Shown here: in pieces, positions 1 to 11,439 of the stretch
Numbering within the stretch: position 1 is the first letter of the stretch
Layout: the number at the start of each line of letters is the position of its first letter
Source: Hoplostethus atlanticus
Taxonomy: Eukaryota; Chordata; Actinopteri; Trachichthyiformes; Trachichthyidae
NCBI GenBank assembly: GCA_034670405.1
Contig: JAXDDX010000001.1
Span: 6,312,001 to 6,376,000 of the forward strand
Reading direction: 5' to 3'
Length of the DNA: 64,000 bases
Position numbers and translations under genes: made by a program
The notes under the pieces: model-generated
The model's input: the letters and a program-made list of their open reading frames with translations, nothing else
Databases searched by the model: none
Told to the model about the DNA's origin: nothing

Positions 1-521
1 TAATTATGAAATTAATACATTAAAAATCGAATTAATATATTAATTAATTATAGAGATGAAATAGAGTGGATCTGTCCAAGCACCTACCTGTATGACGAGA
101 TGAGGAATCAGGTTCTGTATTCAGTTCATATGTCACTGTTGGCTGACTGGCTGCACTGGCTGGTGTGCCTTTGTTGTGCCTTGACAAACTAATAATAATG
201 GTGAGCTTTGGGTATTCCAAGTAGTTAGTTACTAGATAGTTCATTCATTAATTCATATTGTTTCAGCATTAGTTCATGTCTTAATGTTTATTTGTGTACA
301 CTTATTATAAAGTGTTTGCAGTTATTCACAAAGCCCTCCTAATATCCAGATGACATTGCTAAATAGGCAGGACAGCAAAGAATGCTGATACTAGTTTGGT
401 ATCAAGCTACAAGGCTGGCTGCTGCTGTCAGGTAGCTTGCATGCATCCAGCTCCATCTCAACTAATCCAACTAATAAAAAACTGATAGGATGAGGGATAA
501 AAAACATTCTGTCAAGCAATG
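1..521. other. AT-rich intergenic DNA
   Basis: No coding signal on either strand. The first 60 bases are a run of TAATTA-like words. The short ORF at 44-244 on the - strand resembles no family I know and is probably chance. Confidence 0.6.
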
Positions 522-569
522 CAATGTCAAGCAATGCATCAGGCAGTTGTGATGCATTGCTTGACATTG
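522..569. repeat. Perfect 20-bp inverted repeat (hairpin, 8-nt loop)
   Basis: Bases 522-541 and 550-569 are exact reverse complements separated by the 8-base loop GGCAGTTG. A partial direct copy of the arm (GTCAAGCAAT) sits just upstream at 511-520. The hairpin lies next to a decayed Tc1-like transposase fragment and could be part of that element or a separate foldback repeat. A small-RNA hairpin is possible in principle, but the sequence alone gives no evidence of processing. Confidence 0.8.
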
Positions 570-599
570 TTTAGGTCCAGAAGGTAACGGTAAACATCA

Positions 600-808
600 C
601 TGAATACAAAGTCATTCTGTGTACCAACTGTAATCCAGGAATGAAGCATGATGGGAGTGGTGTCTTCAAGGATGACAATGCCTCGATCCACAGGGCACTG
701 AATGGTTTGATGAGCAAGAAATGTGCCATGGCTGTCTGCTCCACAACATGTCTGCCCATTGATAAATTATGTGGGATTCTGGACCGGCACCTGAAACTAC
801 AAACCTAA
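600..808 (+). pseudogene. Tc1-like transposase remnant (C-terminal catalytic part)
   Basis: In one frame the translation contains VFKDDNASIHRA, followed about 30 residues later by IDKLCGILDRHLK and then a stop. These match the layout of the Tc1/mariner catalytic core: the second catalytic Asp in a 'DNA..H.A' motif, then the 'I.HLW..L.R.L' block. Trp is replaced by Cys in the second block and the segment between them, normally ending in the third acidic residue before SPDLNPIE, is eroded. There is no N-terminal DNA-binding domain and no terminal repeat that I can identify. This is a dead fragment with no function. Confidence 0.6.
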
Positions 809-2748
809 AAAATAAGATTTGCATCTAGATTCTTGAACACTCTATGCCAAAGTACAGTGAAGTTGTCTTGGCAGGTTTTTGGTGATCCAACATTTCCTTT
901 CTTTTTATACAGTAGTTACATGGAGCTAACATGTGGAGTGTGTAGTAGTAAAATGTAATGGTAATCTCCTCTGTACATAACAGTTTGCAAAAATCATGTG
1001 TACTAATGTGCACATACATACAATAGACACACACAACACCATATCTGAGCTGCTTACACATGGTTCACATGAGTACAAATGTACATGAAAATGTCTGCAA
1101 GTGTACAGCTACATGCGTGCACGTGCTGAAATAGTAACAAAAACATAGATATAAAATCTTTCCTCTTGTAACATTTATTTGTTTTTTTTGTCAAAAAAAA
1201 AAGTTTGATAAAACAACATTTATTTAGTTTTAAGGGACATCAAACTTTATTTGGGGTCATTTTTGACCCCAAGCATATAAGATTATAATATGTATGTTTA
1301 TGCTGCTAAAGTATGCTTGAAGATATTAAACAAAAGTCCTGTGTTTCTACTTACAAATATTTTCCTTTTCAAGTAAAATGTTTTTTAATTAATAACATAA
1401 ATAATTGAGTAATGTAATACTTCTGTAATCAAATCAGTGGTGTTTATGATACAGCACTAAGGCCTACATACATCAGTAGTTTATACTATGTGCACACTTA
1501 TAAAAATCTTTTCAGGCACTTACATCTGCTTCTCCCGAGTGCTTTTTATTATTTATGGAAACTGTAATCAAAGAAAACAAGTTGGGCCTTTTCCTTGAGT
1601 TCAAAATAAATATAACCCCGAGCAGTTTAATTGTGCATACTGAGTTTTAACAGGTTTCATATTTTTGTCATTTGGTGTGGATGACTGAGTTAAACACATG
1701 AACCATCCATTCAGCAAAGAGGTAGACGGTAATTCCAGTACTGGCCTGTCAGCTCATAGAGTGCCCCCCCCCTCCTCCTCCAGGGGCTCCTTGGGGACAA
1801 CAGGCAGCGATGAACAGACAAAAGCAATAGACACCCAGCCTGTGTAATTATTTCCTGGGGTAGTGCAGCCAGTCAGCCCTGCTCTGCCATGGTCAGTGTT
1901 GTGTGGCCCACAGTGCGTGTCTCCAGGTTGTTTTTACCCATCAGAATGATTGGGATTGTTTCCCCCCTTAAGCCCCAAGGATGTTTTTCTCCAGTTCAGT
2001 CCTTTCAACTGTCCCAGAGGACTAACATATAGTCACTGACAACTAACCATACCACATGAAACTAACAACATTATTTGGCTGCATAGAGCAGATTTTTTTA
2101 CACAACAGCCCACTGGCTGTGCATTTCTTTTTAAATCATTTTTAACCTGCGAAGACATTCTTTTGTTGGTTAATGGCCAGATAAAACTCATATTGCAAAA
2201 GAATATGTGATTTTATAATTTAGTTTATTATATTAAACATGCAATGCCAAGATGTGTGCAGACATGTTTATTTTCTTCCTTGGGAATTTATACAGTGAAT
2301 ATTAGTTAACACCCCTCTCTTTGGATTTGGTCCAATGCAGTAAAAATGCTCTCAGCTGCAAATGTTTATTGCTGTGTTGTTTGTAATAGTCTGGTTGCAC
2401 TGAACCAGCAGTCTGCTTGCATTGAACCAGCAGTCACAGCTTAAAAATAAGGAATATCTTGACTTTCACTACAGAAATCTATTGGTGCAACTTCAACATG
2501 CATAACAAGCTTATAACATAAATTACATATAAATCAATCAACAGCTTGAGTACACGTGTCATGAAACAAATTTTAAAATAAAAGATAAAATAAAATAATA
2601 ATAGTTTATTCTCATCAAAGTTTGCATCTTACCAATGCCTGGATTTAGTGCTGCTTAGATTGAAAGATAGAAATTATTTCAGTCCCCAAACAGAAAACAG
2701 CTCATCATTTCCTTTTACATAAACAACGTTATTCCTCTAGTCCTAAGT
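809..2748. other. Intergenic DNA without recognisable genes
   Basis: AT-rich sequence with homopolymer runs (T8 and A10 near 1180-1202) and a C-rich stretch near 1766. I see no exon, RNA gene or intact mobile element. The - strand ORF at 825-1061 is Cys/Tyr-rich low-complexity and unlike any family I know. Confidence 0.6.
1250..1271. repeat. Short inverted repeat TTGGGGTCA / TGACCCCAA
   Basis: Two 9-base arms (1250-1258 and 1263-1271) are perfect reverse complements around a 4-base T-rich loop. The GGGGTCA...TGACCCC form resembles sub-terminal palindromes of some teleost DNA transposons, but no terminal repeat or target duplication could be assigned, so only the hairpin itself is claimed. 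Confidence 0.5.
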
Positions 2749-2800
2749 CATCAGAATCAGAAACAGGTTTATTTCCAAACAGATCATAAAACATAATTTG
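2749..2800 (-). mobile_element. LINE 3' tail fragment with (TTCTGA)n end
   Basis: Read on the - strand this is AATAAACCTG followed by TTTCTGATTCTGAT. The same word of about 23 bases occurs on the + strand at about 49011-49033, showing that both are copies of one family. Tails of this kind, an AATAAA-like stretch followed by short tandem units, are typical of CR1/L2-type LINEs in fish. The 5' limit is not visible and no reverse transcriptase coding is left. Confidence 0.55.
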
Positions 2801-4004
2801 GCATTAGATGAGGTATAAGCTGAGCTACCAAATATGGCCTTCGTGGTCTGTACAGTAAGCCTACATATTTAACCTCAAAACCACCATGCACTTTCTCTGA
2901 GTAAATGAAAATGTTCAAGGTAAAGTGACATCTAATGCCATTATTCAAAGCTGGTTCATGAAGATCATGAAGAAATACTCCTGCTCTGATGTCAATTAGA
3001 TTAGATTAATTTTTCATGATACCTTCGGGAAATTGTGTGCTAAGTGATGTACTAAGTGAGAGCCATAAACTATTCAAGGAGAATTTTTTTTCCCTTAATT
3101 TCAATTAAATTACAAATAAGGGGACAGCATTCTGACACAAAATTGAGAAGAATAAAATAACAGGCAGGGGTTACACAACTACTATGTATGGCTATTATTT
3201 TGTACTGGTCAGCGGAGGCCTCCAAGTGGAGAGTGAGCAGTATTGGTCAAAATTGTATTCACAATACTCACTTTAGTGGCAGAAAACATCAGTGAAAAAA
3301 ATGACAAACAGATACAATGTTGTCTATATGTAAGCATATTTCTTCAGAAAAACAAAATAAGGTCGGCAGAACTATTGGTAATAACAGCCTGTGGGTAAAA
3401 TGATTTTAAAACAGTGTTTTCATACGTAGTCAACATGACAAAACTAACATAGTGCATTGTTGCATTTAATTAAATGAAAACAATAGGTGAAACTGTGATG
3501 TTTTATCAAAAAGGCACACAGTGGATGACATAATCAACCTATCCCAATTAAAATTATGCACAGACTGTTGCAAAACAGTAGCCAAATACAAACTACTTGA
3601 CAAAACAGCTCAGAGCAGGTTGTTTGGTCCACTATGTAGTCTGCACACAATATGAAATAATATTTAGACAAAAAATTACAAAACTGTAGCAATATCGTAG
3701 CATGGCTCACATGGCCCTTCCCATTTCTGGCTCAACTCTGTTATTGTTCTTGTGCTCCATGTTGTTATCAGCCTGCGCATAGTTGTGTCCAACTGTTGTG
3801 GGAAATACTGGGGCCATTAAAATCGTTCACGTATGGCTAAAATATGTTTTCGAGCATTTAACCAATATCATATCATATAACATGTTACGCAATATCAAAT
3901 TACTATGGAGTAAAAACAACTAACTAAGCTATTTAATTGCCTAGCTTACCTGCTGTTCTCCTCGTCTTGGCATTGTGCTAGCTTTCCAGGAAGAGATCTG
4001 CGCT
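2801..4004. other. Intergenic DNA with possible older repeat debris
   Basis: No coding exon is recognised. The words TTAGATTAGATTAATTTTTC and CCTTCGGGAAATTGTGTG at 2998-3042 resemble the reverse of another common fish LINE tail, at low confidence. Bases 3700-4004 may be the continuation of the hAT relic that follows, but nothing there translates recognisably. Confidence 0.5.
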
Positions 4005-4830
4005 GGGAGGGATTGCAGGTGCTTGAAGTGGGGGTCCAGCATGCCGGTTATGATATGGATTTCGCAAGGCCATCAGAGTCCAACTTGAAAAAAATTCCAG
4101 CTTTCTTTGAACTGTGTTCGTGAAAGAACAAATAGGTCACCACACATTGCTCTGCTAGCCTTAACAAGGGGTCTTACCACCAGGACCAGCTACTCCCCAA
4201 CTCCCACTGTGGAGCTCCAATGCTCAGCGATTTCTGGATACTTGGTTTTGTGACTGTTTCATCACAAATGGTGTCACTATCCTTGGTTCATGTTACTGCA
4301 TCATTGAATTCACATTTTCAGGTATAACTAAACCAGCCTATTGCTAGCCGTGTGTACCCAATGCAACCTTGTTCCTTGGGAGAGATTTAAGGCAGTTCAG
4401 ATACCATGTTCATTTTGATGGCATTGTCATGAACTATGCAGAACAGAACCATTCCCCATTCCTTGATTGTTTCAGATAACCAACAGCAATGCAATGGTGA
4501 CAGTGGTACTTTTCTCCGGCATGATGATGGTGTACAGCGCTCTTCACTTCTCATGTGTTGGTAATATAATGGCGAGTTATGGGGTTCCATAGTGCATTGT
4601 CAGGGCACTTTCTGACAAAAACGTACAGCCCCAGCAACAAAAGGTACAACTTTGTACTTTTTTTCTAAGCGTGTTGAAGTGTGTAGGGGTTGTATTGCCT
4701 GGTGGTGTTCATCACCATAGCGTAAGAAGGGACAGTAGCCTGGTTCATAAAACTGCATTAGTTCTCTTACATACTCTCCAATCAAAGGTCTGATATCCTT
4801 GATGAAACAAAAAGCCAGTAAAACCATGAT
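4005..4830 (-). pseudogene. hAT-superfamily (zBED type) transposase relic
   Basis: Three blocks on the - strand lie in the order expected of a hAT transposase. First, IKDIRPLIGEYVRELM followed by EPGY (about 4720-4800) corresponds to the 'I.KD.RPLS.V...GF..L...L.P.Y' block. Second, IKEWGMVLFCIVHDNA (about 4411-4470) corresponds to the '.EWG......VHDNA.N' RNase H-like core. Third, MLDPHFKHLQSLPA (about 4013-4060) corresponds to the 'LDPRFK.L.FL' block. Intervening stops and frame changes show that it is dead. I found no terminal inverted repeats or 8-bp duplication. The family assignment rests on motif order; exact ends are uncertain. Confidence 0.6.
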
Positions 4831-4949
4831 CTTCTGACAGATCTCTTCAGTTTAGTGAAACCATTGGTTATACCTTGTTTTGCCTGTCTACTGTTGCTGG
4901 CTAGCAGGTGCCATTTCAGATGGGTGTGGATGGCACTCATACGTGGATG

Positions 4950-5960
4950 GCACTCATACGAGTTGTTGAGGTCCATAAGGCTGGAAAAGGCTACAGAAAC
5001 ATGTCCAAAGACCAAAGACCTCCATCAGTCTACAGTTAGACAGACTGTAATGGAGAACATTCTACTACTGCTAATAATGCTAATGCTACTCACCTTAGGA
5101 GTGGGTGTCCAGCAAAGATCACAGCAAGAGCAAGCCGCATAATGGTCTAGGAGGTGACAAAGAACCCTAAGGTAACAGCTGAGCATCTGCAGGCATCTCT
5201 TGAACTTTTTATGAGTCCACAATAAGAAAAAAACACTAAACAAGAGTGGTGTTTATAGGAGGATACCAAGGAGGAAACCATTGCTCTCCACAAAAAACAT
5301 TGCTGCCTGTCTCAAGTTTGCCAAGGACCACCTACATGTTCCACAAAGCGACTTGTTCTTTTGAGACAGGGGCACAATGTTATGTTTGGAGGAGAAGAAA
5401 CACTGCATACCAACAGCAAAACCTCAACCTAACCATGAAGCATGGTGGAGGGAGCATCATGGTTTGGGGCTGCTTTGCTGCCTCAGGGCCTGGACAGCTT
5501 GCAATCATCGAGGGAAAAATGAATTGCAAATTGAATCAGGAAATTCTACAGGAGAATATCAGGCTAACTGTGTGAGATCTGAAGCTTAACAGAGATTGGG
5601 TCATGCAGCATGACAATGACCCCAAACACAAAAGCAAATCTTAGAATGGCTTAAATAGAGGGAAATTTGTATTTTGAAATTGTCAAGTCAGAGTCCTGAC
5701 CTTAACCCTACTGAAATGTTGTGGTATGACCTGCAAGCTGTTCATGCAAGACATCCCAAAGATATCAATGAACTGAAACAGTTCTGTAAGGAGGAATGGT
5801 CCAACATAGCTCCTAACTGTTGTGCAGGCCTGATCAGCAACTACAGGAAATGTTTGGTTGAGGTTATTGCTGCTAAAGGAGGTTCCACCAGTTACTTAAT
5901 CTCATGGTTAACATACTTTTTCCAATCCAAACTGCACTGCCCTGTTTGTTTGAGAATCTC
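4950..5960 (+). pseudogene. Tc1-like transposon relic with multiply frameshifted transposase
   Basis: Ordered fragments of a Tc1-type transposase are visible on the + strand: a DNA-binding segment VHKAGKGYRNMSK near 4970, ITARASRIM and EVTKNPKVTAEHLQASL near 5115-5200, MKHGGGSIMVWGCFAASGPG near 5430-5495, QHDNDPKHKSKS near 5607, and SPDLNPTEMLWYDLQAVHA near 5692 with the usual C-terminal tail to about 5910. They fall in several frames separated by stops, so no protein can be made. The 3' flank (GGTTAACATACTTTTTCCA near 5907) looks like the end of such an element, but a matching 5' terminal repeat is not clear. Confidence 0.85.
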
Positions 5961-6999
5961 CAGTTGCTACTGCAGCAGTGTAGTATCACATAACCAGTGT
6001 TTAGTCGACTACCTCATGCAACACTGCCTGGTAGTTAGTTGAGTAATCAACTAGTTAATGCATATCCACTACTACAGAAATGTTAACATAGCCATTCTTT
6101 GACTATGGCAACAAACTTTTGGAACATGTGGAAAGTTTCATTTTTTGCTCATAGGTCACTAAGTATGTGAATTATTTTTTTTCACTGAGCTACTCTTCTT
6201 ACGTGATCTTAAGCACTTTCTACACAAGTACTCTTACTATGTGTTGAATTAAATTAAATTTAACTTGTTTTTGGGTAAAATGTCAGTACTATTTCCAACT
6301 ATGGACATCTGTTACCATGTCCCAGAAATGTGACATATGAAGGATGTCATAATGTTGGTTGTTCATTTTTGAATGTATCCTGACTCATGTCATGAGCCTG
6401 TTTATGAATGGGCTATTTAAGCACCCTACAAAGTGACATACTCTTTATGCTTTCAAAATGCTTTAACTATCACTAAATCCTGCAGCTATAAAATTCTAGT
6501 TGTTCAAAACACAAATCCCACATTAGCTTGTGAAGTTCCTAAATTCACTCCATATTGTGTCTGCTTCAAACCAAATAACCCACCTAGAGGAAGAAGGCAG
6601 CTGATACTATATCATATAGTTTTACTGGTCTCTATGGGCCCTGCAGAAACATTTCAATGTGGAAGTGGTATGAAGCATCCATCAGAGCGTATCCATGAGT
6701 ATGACAGTACATATCTTGCCCATCTTTACTTTAATTTTTGGCTGGCTGAGTGCACTTTAAAAGATTTTTAGAAGATTTTTACTTGGATCATGTCTTAAGT
6801 AAATCAACATGTCTTTCAAGCATGGCTATTAACAGCAGTGTCCTTTCATTCCCTTTTTCTCCATCAAACCACACTAATCCTGATTTACACAGTTTAAAAC
6901 CTTGGCCACATCCCCTACCTTCCAAGGAGATAGGGTAATTAAATTGATACTTTTTACAAGTCGTACTCGATAAATCTGAATAAATTAACAAGGCATTAC
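5961..6999. other. Intergenic DNA, no recognisable gene
   Basis: AT-rich. TTTAGTCGACTAC at 6000-6012 and GAGTAATCAACTAGTTAAT at 6041-6059 recall the ends of non-autonomous hAT-like repeats common in fish, but there is too little to assign. The open frames at 6433-6771 and 6750-6938 have no family resemblance. Confidence 0.5.
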
Positions 7000-7560
7000 T
7001 AAGACGCTACATTAAATTTGCATAGTGTGTTTAATGAATATGCAACTGCAAGTGAAAGGGTCTGCTACTGTGAACTCTTCACATTAGCATAACTACTTCC
7101 AGCATGTTTCTTAAATAATGCTCTCATTTGCACATCACTGAGTTGGCTAATTCTAACTTCAGTCAGTGCAGCCTCGTAATTAAGACTCTCGCTTTAATTT
7201 TTAATGAAGTTTACGTTGCATCAATCCTGACAGTAATGAGAGGGACATGGAAACAAAAAGGGCTGCTAATAATTAAATTCGCCAACCGATTTGAGGCGTA
7301 GTAATTCCTGAGGAGAAATTACATGAATACTTATTAATTTGAGATTCACACCATTGCGTGGACAGACTCACATAACTGCTTGTCCTGGTGCCAGTTATGC
7401 TGAAATGCAAAATGCCTTTTCGCTGCCCCAATGACTAGAAGGTCTCACATGGATTTTAGTGCACAATTAATCATGTTGACACTCAAGATTAAATGCTTTT
7501 TATTGGTCCCATTTATTAGGCCGTATTACCTGAGTTGGTTTAACGCCTGTTGAAGTCTGT
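7000..7560. promoter_or_regulatory. Candidate conserved non-coding element / enhancer upstream of FOXB1
   Basis: This block has no repeat signature and is dense in transcription-factor words: a perfect POU octamer ATTTGCAT (7016-7023), several TAATTA/TTAATTT homeodomain-like sites (for example TCGTAATTAAGAC near 7174 and AATAATTAAATTCGCC near 7268), and CTTTTTATTGG plus ATTTATTAGG near 7496-7520. Developmental genes such as FOXB1 are usually surrounded by conserved enhancers. Function and conservation are inferred; no alignment was possible. Confidence 0.3.
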
Positions 7561-9990
7561 CAATGGGATATAAGGACATAAACATAGTAATGATCAAATG
7601 GCAGAACTGATTGTGGGGCTTTCAGCAGTTTGATTAAAGCAAGAAAATACTTACTGACCAAAAGGCAGCGTCTTTCTACCTGCCAGGGCTGTTAAATTTC
7701 AGTATTAAGTTGTTCAAATATCCCCAGGAAGTGTTTGTACAAGACTTAAAAGTTACACAAAACTTGATATGTTACCAAAACACTGACATTTTGCCAATAT
7801 TCTCAGTGAAATTGGTATAAAAATCAAAAGTACTTCAGTTGCCTATCATATCCCTACCTGATAATGAGTCATTACTGTGTTTGGAACTGTGAGCTACATT
7901 CAAGGTCTGATACCAATTACTGATGACCATTATAGGTAACTTCCCAAGTGTAACTTCCCTGGAAGGTTTTCATAGAGAACGTAGACACATTGTACACACA
8001 ATAATACGGAGTTACAACATACTTCAACCAGGTGAACTGCTTCAAATCTTAGAAAAGACAGGGATATGACAGGGTAGACTAACCAATGTGATAGCCTTTT
8101 CTCTTTATTACTACGTGCAGATTTTCTGTGTCTTAGTTGTCAAGACAACTGCCTGTTGAAAGTTAATTATTTGGGATTGTAATAGCTTTGGTTTAGGCAG
8201 GGGAATTGTACATTTCTCTATTTGATAAGGCTTTTAATTCTCGGCCTGTGCCTACAGTAGCTGTGACCGACAAAGATTTTTTTCCTGATATCCAGGGGTA
8301 CTTGACATTTCATAGGATTCTTACCTGTGCTTTTCCATCAGTGCATTACAATAGCTTCAACCTCAACTCTAGATTAGATTTGTTTGATAGAAATGCAGTT
8401 TCATTCTTTTTAATGCGTATGCAGTCTGTGTGTATTTCCCATCTATAATGCAAATGGTTCGTCTGAAGTAGTTGCTCCTGAACAGGTCAGAGTCAACAAC
8501 ATTATTTTCAAGTGTGGACCCTTGAGGGTATAGTAATCAACATCACAGTTCATCAGTTCTATTACTACTATCCTTCAAAAATAAATCCTCTCATATTTCA
8601 GCCACAGTATTGCTTGAAGAACCCTTAATCAACAGGATTTCAGACACACAAATACATAATTTCCTCCATGCATCCCAAGGTCCTTGTCTGCCAGGGGTTC
8701 CATCCTCACACTGACAGTGTCACAGCAATCTTGTGGAATAATGATGTGGAGTCGGTGCGGTGCCCTACCTTGTGAGCATGCTTTTATAGACACACAAATA
8801 TCTGAGTCTCGCCTTAATTAATATGCCAAAATCCTTCTGCAAGGTTGTTTCCTGTGCCCTTTTGATTAGCCATGGATTAACAGGGCCTTTATGTTTTCCT
8901 CACTGCACCCATGTTTTCAGCACAGGTTAGCTCCCCTATTACTAAACAAATGAATTAGTGCCTGGAAATGTGTCATGCATATTACCTTTCAGCAGGAGGC
9001 AAATTGAGCTGGTCAACCATCAAGGAACAGCACAAACCATACCATGCACCGTTGCTTGTTTGTATTGCTCTTTAAAAGGCTTTGTGATTTACTGGGAGGC
9101 TCCTTTATGCTTAACAATGCAAATTGTTATCTTACAACAGCATATATCATGCCCCAATTAAAGTATACCAATAGAAGTGGTAGTAGCTGATTGGTCATTG
9201 TGTTACTAGCCTGTGAGTGACCAAGAAAAGGGTTGAAGACTGCAATTGTGAATGCAAATAGCAAGCGAGTTCCTGCTCACGGATAGAAGCTTTTTGTCTT
9301 TAAGAAAAGAGGCACTTTGGAGATGTAGGTCAGGAAGAGAAAAATCCTCAAATCATCCAATTTGGATGACAGTTGGGAGTCCACACACGGTTCATGTTTG
9401 CCAACTCTGCTTCTGTTATTTTGCTACCTCCCCTTTGATTGTCCCTAACATCAGCCTTGTGTTTTTGTTTATGGGTGTTGTAAACACTTGTGTATTGTGT
9501 TGTTCTGGTCTTTGGATATGTTACCCATCCTTGGAGACCAGGCATTTCCCTGATGCATTAGATGAAAGACAGAACAAAATGCTCCTCATTTGGTCCCAGT
9601 TGGTTAAGTATGATCTGATCACTGCCAAGGTCTGGATGAGCATGAGCCGCACAAAGGACTGTGCCTTCCAACCACACAAGCTCATAATAAAAAGGATTTC
9701 CCTAAATGTCTTACTTATGCATTAACCCCAAAGGAGATGCATATCGGTGGTGTTGCCAAGAAACAACAATGTCAACTAACAGGCTTAACAGGTCACAGCA
9801 TAAAAGAACACTTACGCATTTGAGATGGTGTTAAGCAATAACTTTTTTTCCCACTATGAAGAAGTCGTTAAAAAGAGCAACACAAAGGACAAAGGAGAAG
9901 GTTGCAGGTTAAACACACAAGTCTGACCCTGGGAGGCCATGATGTCACCAAATATACTGATCCACTTTGCTTTGGTTAAGGGTAAGGTTT
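7561..9990. other. Intergenic DNA, no supported gene
   Basis: No recognisable repeats or exons. The longest open frame here (+ strand, 9252-9725, 157 codons) contains a hydrophobic stretch but no domain I know, with no sign of splicing or a promoter, and is treated as chance. Confidence 0.55.
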
Positions 9991-10014
9991 GGTTGTGTGT
10001 CTGTGTATGTGTGT

Positions 10015-10045
<31 letters not shown>

Positions 10046-10054
10046 GGGGGGGGG
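9991..10054. repeat. (GT)n tract running into a 26-base poly-G
   Basis: An impure GT microsatellite with CTGTGTATG interruptions passes directly into 26 consecutive G residues at 10029-10054. Such runs can form G-quadruplexes and are also a common site of assembly or base-calling error. Confidence 0.9.
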
Positions 10055-10974
10055 TTACTGTCTGTGTTGCTTACTTCTTCACTCGTAGTCAGGATGTTTT
10101 TGTACATCAGTGATAAATTAGACACAAAACAACACATTATGTAGGGGAGTGAGCTTGTAAGCTTAGAGAAGCCTCTCTCTTAGACTTCTCTTAAACTTAG
10201 TATCCATCCATTAGCATTAGTTTTACTCTCTGATCCTTTCCTCATTGTGCAGCTGTGCAGATCCATGACTATCCATCTCAAAGCCTGCCATCTCGTTCTC
10301 ATCCTCTGTGAAAGGTAACACTTTGGATGTGATTGAACTCTGTTAATTCATACACATTTTTTTGCATAATAGGCCTTTTATCTTTCTGCTTCACAGTGAA
10401 AGTTAACTCTTCTATTGAGTTTGTTGTTAATATATTATGATCTCACATTGCTCAATATTGCATTATTCTTTCATTTCCAACAATATATAACCAAAAATCT
10501 CCATGATTATTGTTCATATGAAACTAGTCTAGCATAATACATGGTATAGCAGTGAGGAATTCTGCTTTTTTTCTCAATATTGCTGTAGAAATGGACTTTA
10601 TTTCATATTGCTATTCTCTTTTCTCCTCTCATGTTTCTTCCATTTGCATTTTTCTCTTTTTGCGTTGGCATACTCTTTCCTTTTTACATGTGTCTGAAGA
10701 TAGTAGTTTTATAGGATGAGTTGTGTTATGGAGTCATCTGTCACCAAAGCTAAATGATGAAATGAGTGTTCGTTGCACTGTCTTGTCTGTAATGAATTAT
10801 GCAGGGGGTCAGGGGCCTCTGTTTTGGTTGCAGTTGGCAGCACAAACATGGACCTCAGGTAGTACACTCATCAGTCCTGCTGTTTCTCACCATATGGAGT
10901 CAATGAACTGGGAATCCCCCCAACTCCTCCTCCTCCCTCTTCTAAAAAACCCATCCCTATAACAGACAGACAAA
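10055..10974. other. Intergenic DNA, no recognisable gene
   Basis: T- and CT-rich sequence around 10560-10690. Short ORFs near 10723-10962 are unrecognised. Confidence 0.55.
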
Positions 10975-11013
10975 CACATACACGCACACATACATGCATG
11001 CACATGCACACAC

Positions 11014-11048
<35 letters not shown>
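10975..11048. repeat. Compound microsatellite: (CA)n-like then (GATA)8
   Basis: An impure CA/CATG tract is followed from about 11014 by eight or more perfect GATA units. GATA repeats are frequent in fish genomes. The ORF on the opposite strand (10871-11062) is only a translation of this repeat. Confidence 0.9.
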
Positions 11049-11439
11049 ATAATTTCTCCCAAATTACCACATTAAGCCCCTATCAAACAATATCTTGCTT
11101 TGATGCATTTAACCTATTATGATCAATAATGCTTGTAAAATATTTGTAAAATTGATTGATTGCAATACCAATGAATCCTACCCATAAAATTTCATAAACA
11201 AAAAAATAAATAAAAATAAATAAATTCAGATTTACTTTATCATGATTAGTGACAGGACACATTTAAAGCCCATAACTTAAAAAGAAGGAGATCTTAAATT
11301 AATTCTTAGTAGCATCACGGTCAGTCAAAATCAAATGCATATGGTTTACATGTGGCATAATTGATAACATACAGCAGAATGATCCACTGTAATATAGCAG
11401 AATAACAGAGAAGACTGTCGGTTCAGACTTCAGAGCCTG
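11049..11439. other. AT-rich intergenic DNA with short (AAAT)n
   Basis: Contains an A/T-rich simple repeat at about 11201-11224 (AAAAAAATAAATAAAAATAA). Nothing else is recognised. Confidence 0.6.

Noticed and set aside
3955..3981. Possible short - strand coding exon (MPRRGEQQ before a GTAAGC donor)
   Set aside because: It lies within or beside the hAT relic, is only eight codons long, and no partner exon was found.
9252..9725. 157-codon + strand ORF
   Set aside because: No recognisable domain, no repeat of codon pattern typical of genes and no splice context; likely chance.
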